Source: Bacteroidota bacterium
Lineage (GTDB): Bacteria > Bacteroidota > Bacteroidia > Chitinophagales > Chitinophagaceae
NCBI GenBank assembly: GCA_018267615.1
Contig: JAFDYD010000044.1
Location: 43,560 to 107,559 of the forward strand
DNA length: 64,000 nt
Direction: 5' to 3'
In this document: piece after piece, positions 35,654 to 44,384 of the stretch
Numbering within the stretch: position 1 is the first letter of the stretch
How the letters are laid out: each line of letters begins with the position of its first letter
The notes under the pieces: model-generated
Databases searched by the model: none
What the model saw: the letters and a program-made list of their open reading frames with translations, nothing else
What the model was told of the DNA's origin: nothing
Position numbers and translations under genes: made by a program

Positions 35654-37429
35654 TTGAAAACCATTGTCGCAATAATTTTTTCTTTTTTTATCGCTTCATC
35701 TTCTTTTGCACAATATTATTTGCGGGGAGAAATAAAAGATGAGCACAATAATCCTTTATCCAACGTAAAAATATTATTGCATTCCAGTGGTTATATTTAT
35801 TATTCAGGCAACGCAGGTGGTTTTGGTATCACAGTTCCTAATCCTTACGATTCGATAACAGTTTCTGCCGATGGATTTCAAACCTTTTGCGCCAAGCTTT
35901 CCGCAGCGAGATATCAATACATCACTTTGAAAGTGCTCTATAAGCCTTCCACAAATCTTCCGGCAAATCGTTTGATATCATTCACAAAAAATCTTAGACC
36001 AGAAGATTGGCAGCGGTGGACATCAGGAGCGGAAACATACAGTTCACTCGTGGAAAACGAATTCGTTTCAGCATTTAAATTTCCCGAAACAAGTTTTGCT
36101 GTTAATATCAACAAAGCATCTTATAGTAATGTCCGCCGTTTTATCAACATGGGCGGCATGGTCCCGCCGGATGCAGTGAGAATAGAAGAGATGCTCAACT
36201 ATTTCAATTTCGACTATACACCACCGATAGTAGACAGCAATTTCTCTTTCAATTCTTATATGTCGGATTGTCCATGGAACCCTGACAATCTTTTATTGTT
36301 TCTTCATATATGCGCAAAAAAAGCAGATATCGAAAAAATCCCTCCCGCAAATCTTGTTTTCCTGATTGACGTGTCTGGCTCGATGGACCTGCCCAATCGG
36401 CTTCCATTATTAAAATCCGCTTTTAATTTGTTAGTTAAAAATTTGCGTCAGAAAGATACTGTATCCATCGTGGTATATGGAAGTACCGTTGGAGTTTGGT
36501 TACCGCCAACATCGGGCAGTGAAAAACAAAAGATTTTAAAATCGATAGAAGAATTAAATCCCGGCGGTTCCACACCGGGTGAAGCAGGTATACGTGCTGC
36601 GTACAGACTTGCAAAAAGTCAATTAGTGAAAGGCGGCAATAACCGCGTAATACTGGCAACGGATGGAGACTTTAATGTGGGACAAAGTACTGATGAAGAA
36701 TTAGAGGGGCTTATTTCCATGTACAGGCAATGGGGAGTTTATCTCACCTGCCTCGGCGTAGGCATGGGAAATTATAAAGATTCGAAACTGGAAGTTCTTG
36801 CACGAAGAGGAAATGGAAATTTTGCTTACCTAGATGATGAAAAGGAAGCAGAGAAAGTATTGATGCGTGAATTCACACAAACAATCTACGCGGTTGCAAC
36901 CGATGCTTACCTGGATATGAGTTTTAATCCATCGATCGTAAAAGATTATCGCATCATCGGATTTGATAATAAACTAAGAGCATTAGCAGATACTGCGAAT
37001 GAGATCCAAGGCGGCGAGATCGGCTCCGGCCACTCGTTGGTAGCGATGTTCGAATTGCATCCCTCGAATAGCAACGTTGAAGACGTTCGTCCTGGTAAAA
37101 AAGGATTTGCCAAAGCAATATTGAATTATCGTTTACCCAATGATTCAACACCACGACAATCATTTTATGATTTCCCATACTCCTTAACCGCATTTAATGA
37201 ATTACCCGCCTCCCTTCGTTTTGCTTCCTCAACGGTTATGTTCGGCAGCCTGCTTAAAAAATCTCAATATATGCAGCGCGTTAGTTGGGATGATGCGATT
37301 GAAGTAGCTAACCAGTCAGTGGATATGAATGATCCTGCACAAAAAGAATTCATCGCTCTTTTGGAAAAAGCCAAAAAGATCTACGCAAAAGAAAAGAAGA
37401 GGAAAAAAGTTGTCAACAATCTCAATTAA
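35654..37429 (+). CDS. Secreted von Willebrand factor A domain protein (YfbK-like)
   Basis: A 591-residue protein with a signal peptide (MKTIVAIIFSFFIASSSFAQ). Next are an N-terminal carboxypeptidase-regulatory-like beta domain (YLRGEIKDEHNNPLSNVKI), a VWA-associated region (TSFAVNINKASYSNVRRFIN, PPDAVRIEEMLNYFNF), a complete VWA fold with the MIDAS site LIDVSGSMD and the TPGEAGIRAAY and ATDGDFNVG loops, and a C-terminal DUF3520-type domain. The start is TTG (TTG AAA ACC), supported by the position of the signal peptide. Such proteins are thought to act in envelope assembly or protein interaction in the periplasm. Partners are unknown here. Confidence 0.9.
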   Translation: MKTIVAIIFSFFIASSSFAQYYLRGEIKDEHNNPLSNVKILLHSSGYIYYSGNAGGFGITVPNPYDSITVSADGFQTFCAKLSAARYQYITLKVLYKPSTNLPANRLISFTKNLRPEDWQRWTSGAETYSSLVENEFVSAFKFPETSFAVNINKASYSNVRRFINMGGMVPPDAVRIEEMLNYFNFDYTPPIVDSNFSFNSYMSDCPWNPDNLLLFLHICAKKADIEKIPPANLVFLIDVSGSMDLPNRLPLLKSAFNLLVKNLRQKDTVSIVVYGSTVGVWLPPTSGSEKQKILKSIEELNPGGSTPGEAGIRAAYRLAKSQLVKGGNNRVILATDGDFNVGQSTDEELEGLISMYRQWGVYLTCLGVGMGNYKDSKLEVLARRGNGNFAYLDDEKEAEKVLMREFTQTIYAVATDAYLDMSFNPSIVKDYRIIGFDNKLRALADTANEIQGGEIGSGHSLVAMFELHPSNSNVEDVRPGKKGFAKAILNYRLPNDSTPRQSFYDFPYSLTAFNELPASLRFASSTVMFGSLLKKSQYMQRVSWDDAIEVANQSVDMNDPAQKEFIALLEKAKKIYAKEKKRKKVVNNLN

Positions 37430-37517
37430 TTATTTGAAGTGTGGCGTAAGCGAGAATTGTGACATCGCCTCCGTGTAAAGGAAGCGTATATGGATGGACG
37501 TTAAAAAGAAAAATTGA

Positions 37518-37670
37518 TTAGAAAAGTGAGCTAATTAACGATTTAATCGATATCCCAAAATAATGAAATATGGTCGTGGCTAAAAAAAAGCCTGCGAGAA
37601 AAGATACGATCAACAAAGGCCAGGATACGGTTTCTTCGCGCTGAGCAAACGCCAGGTACAGTTTTTTCAT
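37518..37670 (-). CDS. 50-residue single-pass membrane protein
   Basis: On the minus strand an ATG at 37670 opens a frame of 50 residues ending at 37518. It begins MKKLYLAFAQREETVSWPLL, continues with a hydrophobic stretch of about 22 residues (IVSFLAGFFLATTIFHYFGI) and ends with a polar tail. That is a plausible membrane peptide with a short cytoplasmic head. It is the only coding-looking content in the 490-bp gap between the VWA and YceI genes and is too short for ordinary gene callers. No promoter was recognised. The family is unknown. Confidence 0.5.
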   Translation of the reverse strand: MKKLYLAFAQREETVSWPLLIVSFLAGFFLATTIFHYFGISIKSLISSLF

Positions 37671-37916
37671 AACGGATTCTTTAAAAAAGATACTGGATAT
37701 TTTTTAAAACCCAAAAAAGGCAGTTTTATTGCCCAATGTGAAAAAAAGATTAGAAATCAACAATTTTACTTGATTTGCCCTGCTTACCGACACCCGTTTT
37801 TTACCGTTTTGTCTCAACTTTTCGGGGGAACATCGCATTTGCCCGGGAAAGCTTTGGGCATATTGATAGTTTTGCCCTCGCTACCTAAAATGTTATTTAT
37901 CATCAAAAAAACTATC
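37671..37916 (+). other. Region upstream of the YceI gene
   Basis: Non-coding spacer. A TAGTTTTG octamer at 37867-37874 fits the TAnnTTTG box and lies 43 bp before the YceI ATG, but the nearest TTG lies too far upstream for a full promoter call. An open frame beginning at 37770 only extends the YceI gene without protein-like content. Confidence 0.45.
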
Positions 37917-38444
37917 ATGAAAAAGTTGATTTATCCAGTTGCAGCCCTCGTAATTATGATTGGTTCGGCATTTACATTTGTTACATCACAAGATTGGAAA
38001 ATCGGTGATGACTACTCCGTGAAATTCACCAGCGACGATCCATCAGGAGTATTTAGAGGATTGAAAGGCACCATTAATTTCGATGACAAAAATTTAGCAT
38101 CTTCTAAGTTCGATGTGTCAATAGATGTGGCTACGATCAATACCGGAAATGGAATGAAAAATACGCATGCAAAAAGTGAGAAATGGCTGGATGCAGAAAA
38201 ATATCCAGTGATCAAATTTACTTCTTCAGAAATTACAAGCACCGGATCAGGATACCAGGCAAAAGGCACTCTGGAGTTTCATGGTGTAAAAAAAGAAATC
38301 GTGATGCCATTTACATTTCAAAACAATACATTTACATCGAGTTTTCAAATAAACAGGCTCGATTATAATGTGAATACAAGTGAACCAGCTCATGGCGCGT
38401 CTGTACTGAAAGTAGATATTTCTGTTCCGGTTACCAAAGCATAA
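37917..38444 (+). CDS. YceI-family secreted lipid-binding protein
   Basis: A 175-residue protein with a signal peptide (MKKLIYPVAALVIMIGSAFTFV) and the YceI lipocalin-like barrel: DDYSVKFTSDDPSGVFRGLKGTINFDDKNL, then SEKWLDAEKYPVIKFTSSEI and GTLEFHGVKKEIVMPF. YceI proteins bind isoprenoid or fatty-acyl lipids in the periplasm; the ligand is not known for this one. ATG 37917 is selected on the signal peptide. The small membrane protein gene downstream starts 6 bp after its stop, so the two are probably co-transcribed and may act together at the membrane. Confidence 0.93.
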   Translation: MKKLIYPVAALVIMIGSAFTFVTSQDWKIGDDYSVKFTSDDPSGVFRGLKGTINFDDKNLASSKFDVSIDVATINTGNGMKNTHAKSEKWLDAEKYPVIKFTSSEITSTGSGYQAKGTLEFHGVKKEIVMPFTFQNNTFTSSFQINRLDYNVNTSEPAHGASVLKVDISVPVTKA

Positions 38445-38450
38445 TAAAGA

Positions 38451-38846
38451 ATGTCAAAAAAAATATTTTTACACGGATTGATTGCCGGGGTATTGTCTGC
38501 AATCGTTTCTGTTATCTATTACCGTGTACATTATTTTGCATTTGAAGTTGATTTTTCCAAGTTGGTAAATGTTGCCGGATTGCTTGGAATTAATTTGCTG
38601 AGCTGTATGATTGCAGCCACTGGTTATTGGTTATTTAAAAAATGGTTTAAAGACAAAGGAGAGATTATTTTCAATTTAAGTTTTAGCATTCTCTCTTTCG
38701 CGAGCATTGTTATTCCCCTTGCAGCCAAATTACCATTGGATATTCAGAACCCGGAATTATTTCCTGGTCTAACAGTCCCAATGCATTTTTTTCCTGCGCT
38801 CGCATGGTTTACAATAGCGCCCTTATTTAAAGAAAAAGCGAAATAA
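38451..38846 (+). CDS. Four-helix integral membrane protein of unknown function
   Basis: A 131-residue hydrophobic protein with four predicted membrane helices (about residues 5-24, 40-62, 73-93 and 106-124) and short basic connecting loops (KKWFKDKGE). No catalytic motif is visible. It follows the YceI gene after 6 bp and is closed by a long hairpin, so the pair forms a two-gene operon. It resembles small DUF6069-like membrane proteins, but this is not certain. Confidence 0.75.
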   Translation: MSKKIFLHGLIAGVLSAIVSVIYYRVHYFAFEVDFSKLVNVAGLLGINLLSCMIAATGYWLFKKWFKDKGEIIFNLSFSILSFASIVIPLAAKLPLDIQNPELFPGLTVPMHFFPALAWFTIAPLFKEKAK

Positions 38847-38851
38847 ACGAT

Positions 38852-38886
38852 TAGCTATTCCAAAGTTTAAAACTTTGGAATAGCTA
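38852..38886 (+). terminator. Near-perfect 17-bp palindromic hairpin
   Basis: Two 17-base arms (TAGCTATTCCAAAGTTT and its exact complement) are separated by a single A, 5 bp after the membrane protein stop and 11 bp before the next ATG. The following TCTTTATT is only modestly T-rich. It is probably a terminator for the YceI pair. Confidence 0.65.
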
Positions 38887-38897
38887 TCTTTATTCGC

Positions 38898-40052
38898 ATG
38901 AAAAATTCTTTAAAAATCAGTCGCCGGGCTTTTGTAAAAAACACCAGCATGCTTGCCATTGGTGCAAGTGTTGCGGGAGCGAAGGCGTGTACATCAACAT
39001 ATCAAAATAAATTACCCGCGTGGAGAGGTTTCAACCTGCTCGACTTTTTTTCTCCTGATCCCTCGAATACAAGAGGCGCATCGCCTGAAGATTATTTTAA
39101 ATGGATGACTGATTGGGGATTTGATTTTATACGCATTCCCATTGCGTATCCTTATTACCTGGATTTCGATCGCGGCAGGCATATCATGCCTGATGAAGTT
39201 TATAAAATCGATCAGAAAAGAGTGGAAGAAATTGACCGGCTGGTGTCGATGGCTCACAAATACAATATCCATACAAGCATCAACCTTCATCGCGCACCCG
39301 GTTATTGCATCAATGCCGGTTTTTATGAACCATATAATTTATGGACCGATCAGCAGGCGCTCGATGCATTTTGTTTTCATTGGAACATGTGGGCAAAGCG
39401 ATACAAAAATATTTCTTCGAAAAAAATCAGTTTTGATTTATTGAATGAACCCAGTATGCGCGAGGATATGAATGACCAGCATTCAAAATCCGGTCCCGTG
39501 CCCGGCGACGTCTACCGCAAAGTTGCAAAAGCAGCAGCCGAGGCAATTCGCAAAGAAAATCCCGATCATCTTGTTATCGCAGACGGAAATAACGTAGGCA
39601 ACACCTTTATACCCGAGATCATCGATTTGAATATTGCACAAAGTTGTCGTGGATACAATCCCGGTTATATTTCACATTATAAAGCGCCATGGGCAAATAA
39701 AGATCCCGAACATATGCCTGCACCAACTTGGCCGGGAGCATTGAATGGAAAAACATTTAATCGCGAAATGCTGGAGAATTATTATAAGCCTTGGATTGAT
39801 TTAGCAAAACAAGGAACAGGCGTTCATTGCGGAGAATGCGGATGCTGGAACAAAACACCACACGATGTTTTTCTCGCATGGTTTGGAGATGTGCTCGATA
39901 TACTTAACAGTAACAGAATTGGGTTTGCTGTTTGGGAATTCCGCGGCGATTTTGGTGTACTGGATTCAAAACGCACAGATGTTCAATATGAAGATTTTCA
40001 CGGTCACAAGCTCGATCGGAAAATGCTTGACCTGTTGACTAAACACAAATAA
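38898..40052 (+). CDS. Exported glycoside hydrolase family 5 (cellulase-type) protein
   Basis: A 384-residue protein with a twin-arginine-like N-terminus (SRRAFVKN then a hydrophobic run to about residue 30). The catalytic domain has the GH5 layout: FDFIRIPIAY and HTSINLHRAPGY strands, the acid/base Glu184 in DLLNEP, and the nucleophile Glu313 in VHCGECGCW. A hydrophilic FAVWEFRGDFGVLDS segment closes the barrel. It would hydrolyse beta-glucans or beta-mannans outside the cytoplasm; the exact polysaccharide cannot be assigned. It is a single-gene unit after a hairpin. Confidence 0.9.
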   Translation: MKNSLKISRRAFVKNTSMLAIGASVAGAKACTSTYQNKLPAWRGFNLLDFFSPDPSNTRGASPEDYFKWMTDWGFDFIRIPIAYPYYLDFDRGRHIMPDEVYKIDQKRVEEIDRLVSMAHKYNIHTSINLHRAPGYCINAGFYEPYNLWTDQQALDAFCFHWNMWAKRYKNISSKKISFDLLNEPSMREDMNDQHSKSGPVPGDVYRKVAKAAAEAIRKENPDHLVIADGNNVGNTFIPEIIDLNIAQSCRGYNPGYISHYKAPWANKDPEHMPAPTWPGALNGKTFNREMLENYYKPWIDLAKQGTGVHCGECGCWNKTPHDVFLAWFGDVLDILNSNRIGFAVWEFRGDFGVLDSKRTDVQYEDFHGHKLDRKMLDLLTKHK

Positions 40053-40293
40053 AATCTACACAGAATTATTTTGAAAATCCCTAGATAACGAATTGTGAAA
40101 ACCTCCTTTCGTAGCTCAAAGTATTTCCCATTAACAATAAATTACAAGAGCGCAGCCATCTTTTTTTGCCCTCCGCTCGTTTATTATACGTGGGAGAAAA
40201 TCGAAATGTTATAGAAAAGTTATAAGCAAAATGCCTTTAAACTTGAGCTCGTTTTTTCCTTCTAACAATTAAGAAAAAATAAAAAAAATAACT

Positions 40294-40674
40294 ATGAAAA
40301 GGCTTCTAATTATAATGCTTTCCCTGGGACTTGTTGCTAGTGCATCAGCCCAAAGATTTCACGGAGGCACAGGTTATGTGCGTGCTCCACGCGTAATAGT
40401 TTATGGAGCATATGCTCCGTTTTATCCTTACTATGGATTTGGATTTGGTCCGTTTGGATATCCTTACCCCTATGGTCCGTATTCGTATAACAGACCATCA
40501 AAACTCACTTTACAGATTGAGGATATCAAGAATGATTACAAAGACAAAATCTGGTCAGTAAAACATGATAAAAGTCTCACGAAACAGGATCGGAAAGAGA
40601 AAGTGCGTGAATTGAAGCATGAAAGGGACCAGGTGATCGCAGACAAAAAAAATAACTATTATAAAGAAAAGTAA
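40294..40674 (+). CDS. Secreted Gly/Tyr/Pro-rich protein with charged C-terminal helix
   Basis: A 126-residue protein: signal peptide (MKRLLIIMLSLGLVASASAQ), then a low-complexity stretch rich in Gly, Tyr, Pro and Phe (YAPFYPYYGFGFGPFGYPYPYG), then a strongly charged helical tail of Lys/Asp/Glu (residues about 70-126, likely coiled coil). Family unknown. The pattern suggests a structural or surface-associated protein. It is followed by a good terminator and preceded by a 240-bp spacer in which I see no clear promoter. Confidence 0.75.
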   Translation: MKRLLIIMLSLGLVASASAQRFHGGTGYVRAPRVIVYGAYAPFYPYYGFGFGPFGYPYPYGPYSYNRPSKLTLQIEDIKNDYKDKIWSVKHDKSLTKQDRKEKVRELKHERDQVIADKKNNYYKEK

Positions 40675-40697
40675 TTATTTTTCGGACGGTAGTTTAG

Positions 40698-40726
40698 AAA
40701 CCCTGCTATATGGCAGGGTTTTTTAT
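40698..40726 (+). terminator. Intrinsic terminator after the Gly/Tyr-rich protein gene
   Basis: AAACCCTGC / GCAGGGTTT arms with a 6-base loop and a following T-tract (TTTTATTTT). A textbook Rho-independent terminator, 23 bp after the stop. Confidence 0.85.
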
Positions 40727-40754
40727 TTTAGCGAAGAAATATTTTTGAGAATTA

Positions 40755-41447
40755 TTATTGCTGAAATTTTAAATCCTTGCACGCATCATTCATCAAACTC
40801 AAATCAGCATCTGTTATATAAGTTAGTCGTATTATAATATTGAAGCATCCAAAATTCCTTACACCATATATCCGATGTTCCAATTTTCCTGTTTTGTTTG
40901 CGACTGCGAGTATGAAATACTTATATGGAAGTTCGCCTAATTTTCCTTCCTTAATTTCCGGCAATTCTTTACTGCGGGTATATTTTTGGAATAAAACTTT
41001 CAGTAAAGTATCAGCCTCTTTTATATCTGCATAATATGCTTTACAAGAAATGCTTTTGTTCGATTGAATTTCATTTGCCATGGGAACCAAGGCAACCGTG
41101 TCATCCAGTTTAGCAATACTGAATAAAGTCAAAGCAAAATCAAGAGGCTGACTTTGTATTTGATTCAATGCGATGATTGCGCCCGGACTATTATCCACCA
41201 AGGGCGCACTTAATTTTGCATAGTCAGAACCGATCCTGATATATTTTCTTTCTGAAGCAATCTGATCAAAAAAAAACCATCCTTGTGGAAGCTGAAAAGA
41301 AATTCCGGTATTATTATTTCTATACAACCAGCCTGAGTCTATCTTTCCCAAATTAAAGCTGCTATCTACGCATGTTTGTGCAGAAACAAAAACTGGTAAA
41401 AAAATTAATATCAGCAACAGATGTACAACAAAACGATATTGCGTCAT
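40755..41447 (-). CDS. Secreted protein of unknown function
   Basis: A 230-residue protein with a signal peptide (VVHLLLILIFLPVFVSAQ) and a mixed alpha/beta mature part (GISFQLPQGWFFFDQ, ELPYKYFILAVANKTGKLEHRIYGVRN, FNIIIRLTYITDADLSLMNDACKDLKFQ). The pattern of a hydrophobic strand after QGW and a late helix resembles periplasmic domains of the PsbP/MOG1 type, but no family is recognised with confidence. Two Cys residues in the mature part (near 125 and 224) could be functional. It is transcribed alone, divergent from nothing obvious. Confidence 0.72.
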   Translation of the reverse strand: MTQYRFVVHLLLILIFLPVFVSAQTCVDSSFNLGKIDSGWLYRNNNTGISFQLPQGWFFFDQIASERKYIRIGSDYAKLSAPLVDNSPGAIIALNQIQSQPLDFALTLFSIAKLDDTVALVPMANEIQSNKSISCKAYYADIKEADTLLKVLFQKYTRSKELPEIKEGKLGELPYKYFILAVANKTGKLEHRIYGVRNFGCFNIIIRLTYITDADLSLMNDACKDLKFQQ

Positions 41448-41532
41448 ATTGGTAAATACAGAAATGATTCAATTAAAAAAATACAATCTTGTTTTTAAAT
41501 ATTTTTCTATGTGTACCTATCTGCCTACTGTG

Positions 41533-41563
41533 CCTATGTGGTGAAAAAAAATTATCACATAGG
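41533..41563. repeat. Intergenic hairpin (CCTATGTG type)
   Basis: 10-bp arms, CCTATGTGGT and ATCACATAGG, with one G-T wobble, around an A-rich loop. It lies after the SMP-30 gene stop and before the start of the secreted protein gene on the same strand. The surrounding bases repeat CTATG/GCCTA words, as other hairpins of this window do. Confidence 0.5.
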
Positions 41564-41610
41564 AGCAGCATGCACATTCGAACTGTCATACAATTCCCAA
41601 TTCCTTATTC

Positions 41611-42600
41611 CTAAAATCCCATTCCTTTTGTTTTCGTTTTAACGCGACAAAGAAACATGTTAGCCGTAATATATAGTGTTGAACCGTCATCGCCCCACGC
41701 GCAGTTGGCTGTTTGTTGCGTTGTTTCGATTCTTCCTAAAACTTTTCCTGAAGGGGCAATTACAACAACTCCACCCGGACCAGTGGTAAAAATATTTCCT
41801 TTGGTGTCTACCTTCATTCCATCCGGAGCACCTTTCAGTCCTTGCTTATTCATTTCGGTGCCGTCGAAAAATATTTTTCCTACACCTAATGTTCCATCTC
41901 CTTTTACAGGATAAGATATGATGTAAGGTTTGTTACCATCCGACTGACAGACATATAATATTTTTTCATCGGGAGAAAAAGCAAGCCCATTTGGAGTGAG
42001 GCTATCAATTAACAACGTTACTTCTCCGTTTGTGGAAAGCTTATATACGCCCATGATACTGCTTTCTCTCGTGGCGCCTTGCGCTAATCCATATGCAGGA
42101 TCGGTGAAGTAATAATCACCATTTGATTTTTGAACGATATCGTTTGGACTATTAAATCGCTTTCCTTGAAAATTATCTGCGAGCGTACGTTTGCCTCCGA
42201 GCGTAAATGGCATTGCGCTGATTCTTCTGTCTCCATGTTCACAAGCAACTAATTCACCTTTTTTATTTATGATCAACCCATTGCTTCCTGGCTCTCTGCC
42301 GTAAGGCAATTTGCCTGTGTAACCGGAAGGTTTCAGGAACACTGATAATCCTTCACCTTCTTTCCATTTAAAAATTGTGTTGTTGGGAATATCGGAAAAC
42401 AATAAATATTTTCCATCGCGCACCCATACCGGTCCTTCAGACCAGGCAAAACTATCCGCGACAATTTCGATTGAAGTTCCCTTTGCAATTAAATCCCCGA
42501 ACGCAGGATCTAATGAAACAATCTGACCGATGGTTCTTTGTTGCGCAAAAGAAACGCATGTAACACATGCGATAATAAGAATGAATATTAATTTTTTCAT
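41611..42600 (-). CDS. SMP-30/gluconolactonase family secreted beta-propeller protein
   Basis: A 329-residue protein with a signal peptide (MKKLIFILIIACVTCVSFAQ) and a six-bladed beta-propeller of the SMP-30/LRE family: FAWSEGPVWV near the N-terminus (metal-ligand Glu), RFNSPNDIVQKSNGDYYFTDPAYG (Asn/Asp metal sites), SLTPNGLAFSPDEKILYVC and GAPDGMKVDTKGNIFTTG. It would hydrolyse a lactone in the periplasm. ATG 42600 is chosen on the signal peptide; the longer frame to 42648 has no support. A large hairpin lies 100 bp upstream. Confidence 0.92.
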   Translation of the reverse strand: MKKLIFILIIACVTCVSFAQQRTIGQIVSLDPAFGDLIAKGTSIEIVADSFAWSEGPVWVRDGKYLLFSDIPNNTIFKWKEGEGLSVFLKPSGYTGKLPYGREPGSNGLIINKKGELVACEHGDRRISAMPFTLGGKRTLADNFQGKRFNSPNDIVQKSNGDYYFTDPAYGLAQGATRESSIMGVYKLSTNGEVTLLIDSLTPNGLAFSPDEKILYVCQSDGNKPYIISYPVKGDGTLGVGKIFFDGTEMNKQGLKGAPDGMKVDTKGNIFTTGPGGVVVIAPSGKVLGRIETTQQTANCAWGDDGSTLYITANMFLCRVKTKTKGMGF

Positions 42601-42699
42601 AAGCAATAACTGTGTCACACAAATTACAAGATTAAAGAATGGGGACAAATTTTTTGTTTTCAGTACGGAGCTAGTTTGAAAATTGAGGAAATTTTATGT

Positions 42700-42760
42700 A
42701 GAGCGGAGAAACAGAGCGGAGGGCGGAGGGTTAACGCTCTCCGCTCTGTTTCTCCGCTCT
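42700..42760. repeat. Perfect 22-bp inverted repeat built of GAGCGGA words
   Basis: Arms 42700-42721 and 42739-42760 are exact reverse complements. Each arm contains the word GAGCGGAG twice, and the 17-bp loop holds a further GGCGGAGGG. It lies between the leftward SMP-30 gene and the rightward mocR gene, so it does not serve as a 3' terminator for either. Unusually G+C-rich for this DNA. Confidence 0.85.
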
Positions 42761-42782
42761 TCGCGAAATATTCATTATAATT

Positions 42783-42822
42783 GGACTACCTTAGTATAGT
42801 AATTTATTCATTTAAGTAGTCC
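42783..42822 (+). promoter_or_regulatory. Paired operator at the mocR start (autoregulation)
   Basis: GGACTACC (42783-42790) and AGTAGTCC (42815-42822) form an inverted pair separated by 24 bp, with the distal arm ending 3 bp before the mocR ATG. The same pair with identical spacing recurs at 44385-44424, in front of the next rightward gene. MocR-type regulators commonly bind spaced repeats near their own promoters. Position over the start region suggests autorepression. Confidence 0.6.
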
Positions 42823-42825
42823 GCT

Positions 42826-44301
42826 ATGCTTCCATGGAAAACGATCATACAATTTCAAAAAGAAAGTGATCATCCTGTTTATCTGCAGATCGCAAATGCA
42901 ATTATCCAGGAAATGAAAAAAGGCAGAGTTGGCCCGGGAATAAAATTGCCCGGCACCAGGCTGATGTCAGAAATATTGAACGTTCACCGCAAGACATTGG
43001 TAAGAGCATACGACGAATTATATGCGCAAGGCTGGATTGAAATGGTTCCTTCGAAAGGCACTTTTACAAGCAAAGAATTGCCGGAATTGAATCCGCGAAA
43101 ACTTTCTAACAAACAGGAAAGCCATAATTCTTTTCCCAAAGAAACCGGGTATACAGTTAGAATTAATGATGCGATCCGCAAACCTGTTCCGCCATTTAGA
43201 AATATGATCGGGTTTCATGATGGTCCCGATATGCGCCTGGTTCCTTCCGACGAACTCGGAAAAGCATACAAGAGTGTGATGGCTCGCCATGTCAATTTCA
43301 AATACATGTCTTATGTAGAAACAGCAGGCGTAGAAAAGTTCAGGAAAGTTTTATCAGATTATTTGAATGCAAGCCGTGGTTTGCAAACAACATTCGAAAA
43401 TATCATTACAACGCGCGGCAGTCAGATGGGATTGTATTTAATTACCCGGGCTCTTTTTAAAAAAGGGGAAACCATTATTGTTGGCGAAACAAATTATTAT
43501 TATGCAGATCATCTTTTCATACATGCGGGCATGCGACTCACCAGGGTACCTGTTGATGAACATGGTATAGATGTGGCATCTATCGAAAAAATTTGCAAGA
43601 GGAAAAAGATCAGGGCGGTTTTTGTTACACCACATCATCATTATCCAACAACAGTAACATTGATCGCTTCCCGAAGAATTAAATTACTCGCGCTCGCAGA
43701 GAAATATGGGTTTATTATTATTGAAGACGATTACGATTATGATTTTCATTATCTGAGTAGCCCGATACTTCCCTTGGTAAGCGCGGATACAAAAGGAATG
43801 GTGATATATATTGGCACGCTGAGTAAAACCATTGCGCCGGCAATAAGGACTGGATATGTGATTGCTCCTCCAAATCTAATACTCGAATTAACCAGGTACC
43901 GACAACTCATCGACACACAAGGTGATCCCATCATGGAACTCGCGCTTGCAGAAATGTTTGTAGAGGGAGCAATCAAGCGCCACATGAAAAAAGCGCTCAA
44001 TGAATATCATCGCCGAAGAGATTTTGCCTGTAATTATTTATTTCAAAAATTATCCGACGTCATCGATTTTAAAATTCCCGATGGAGGTCTTGCTATCTGG
44101 GCTAAATTCAGCAAGTCTGTTCCAATACCACCACTCACTGAAAAATTAAGAGCACAAGGATTAATTCTTTCAAATGGTTTAATACACAATGTTGGTTCCA
44201 CTTCTCTCAATGCAACCAGGATGGGATTTGGATGGATGAATGAAAAAGAAACCGAGCAGGCGATCAATCTTCTGACTAAAACAATCAAATCAAGAATCTG
44301 A
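42826..44301 (+). CDS. MocR-type transcriptional regulator (GntR wHTH fused to aminotransferase fold)
   Basis: A 491-residue protein. Residues about 14-82 form a GntR winged helix (VYLQIANAIIQEMKKGRVGPG, LPGTRLMSEILNVHRKTLVRAYDELYAQGWI). Residues about 120-490 form a type I aminotransferase fold with ITTRGSQMGLYLI, IIEDDYDYDFHY (PLP-ring Asp) and LSKTIAPAIRTGY, whose Lys334 would hold PLP. Such regulators sense PLP or an amino compound by forming an imine and control vitamin B6, GABA or taurine genes. A matching operator lies at its own start and before the small secreted-protein gene downstream. The effector and targets cannot be read from the sequence. Confidence 0.92.
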   Translation: MLPWKTIIQFQKESDHPVYLQIANAIIQEMKKGRVGPGIKLPGTRLMSEILNVHRKTLVRAYDELYAQGWIEMVPSKGTFTSKELPELNPRKLSNKQESHNSFPKETGYTVRINDAIRKPVPPFRNMIGFHDGPDMRLVPSDELGKAYKSVMARHVNFKYMSYVETAGVEKFRKVLSDYLNASRGLQTTFENIITTRGSQMGLYLITRALFKKGETIIVGETNYYYADHLFIHAGMRLTRVPVDEHGIDVASIEKICKRKKIRAVFVTPHHHYPTTVTLIASRRIKLLALAEKYGFIIIEDDYDYDFHYLSSPILPLVSADTKGMVIYIGTLSKTIAPAIRTGYVIAPPNLILELTRYRQLIDTQGDPIMELALAEMFVEGAIKRHMKKALNEYHRRRDFACNYLFQKLSDVIDFKIPDGGLAIWAKFSKSVPIPPLTEKLRAQGLILSNGLIHNVGSTSLNATRMGFGWMNEKETEQAINLLTKTIKSRI

Positions 44302-44308
44302 TTTACCG

Positions 44309-44365
44309 GAGCATTGAATATTGAGTGTTGAATATTGAATAATCAGCACTCAATATTCAATGCTC
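44309..44365. repeat. Perfect 19-bp inverted repeat after mocR
   Basis: Arms 44309-44327 and 44347-44365 match exactly, around a 19-bp loop in which the TTGAATATTGA word of the stem is repeated. It starts 8 bp after the mocR stop and probably terminates that transcript, although the T-tract is weak. Confidence 0.8.
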
Positions 44366-44384
44366 AAGTGAGCAAGTATAATCC

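Noticed and set aside
37770..37916. Longer N-terminus for the YceI gene
   Set aside because: Signal peptide begins at 37917; the upstream residues do not look like protein and cover a possible promoter box.
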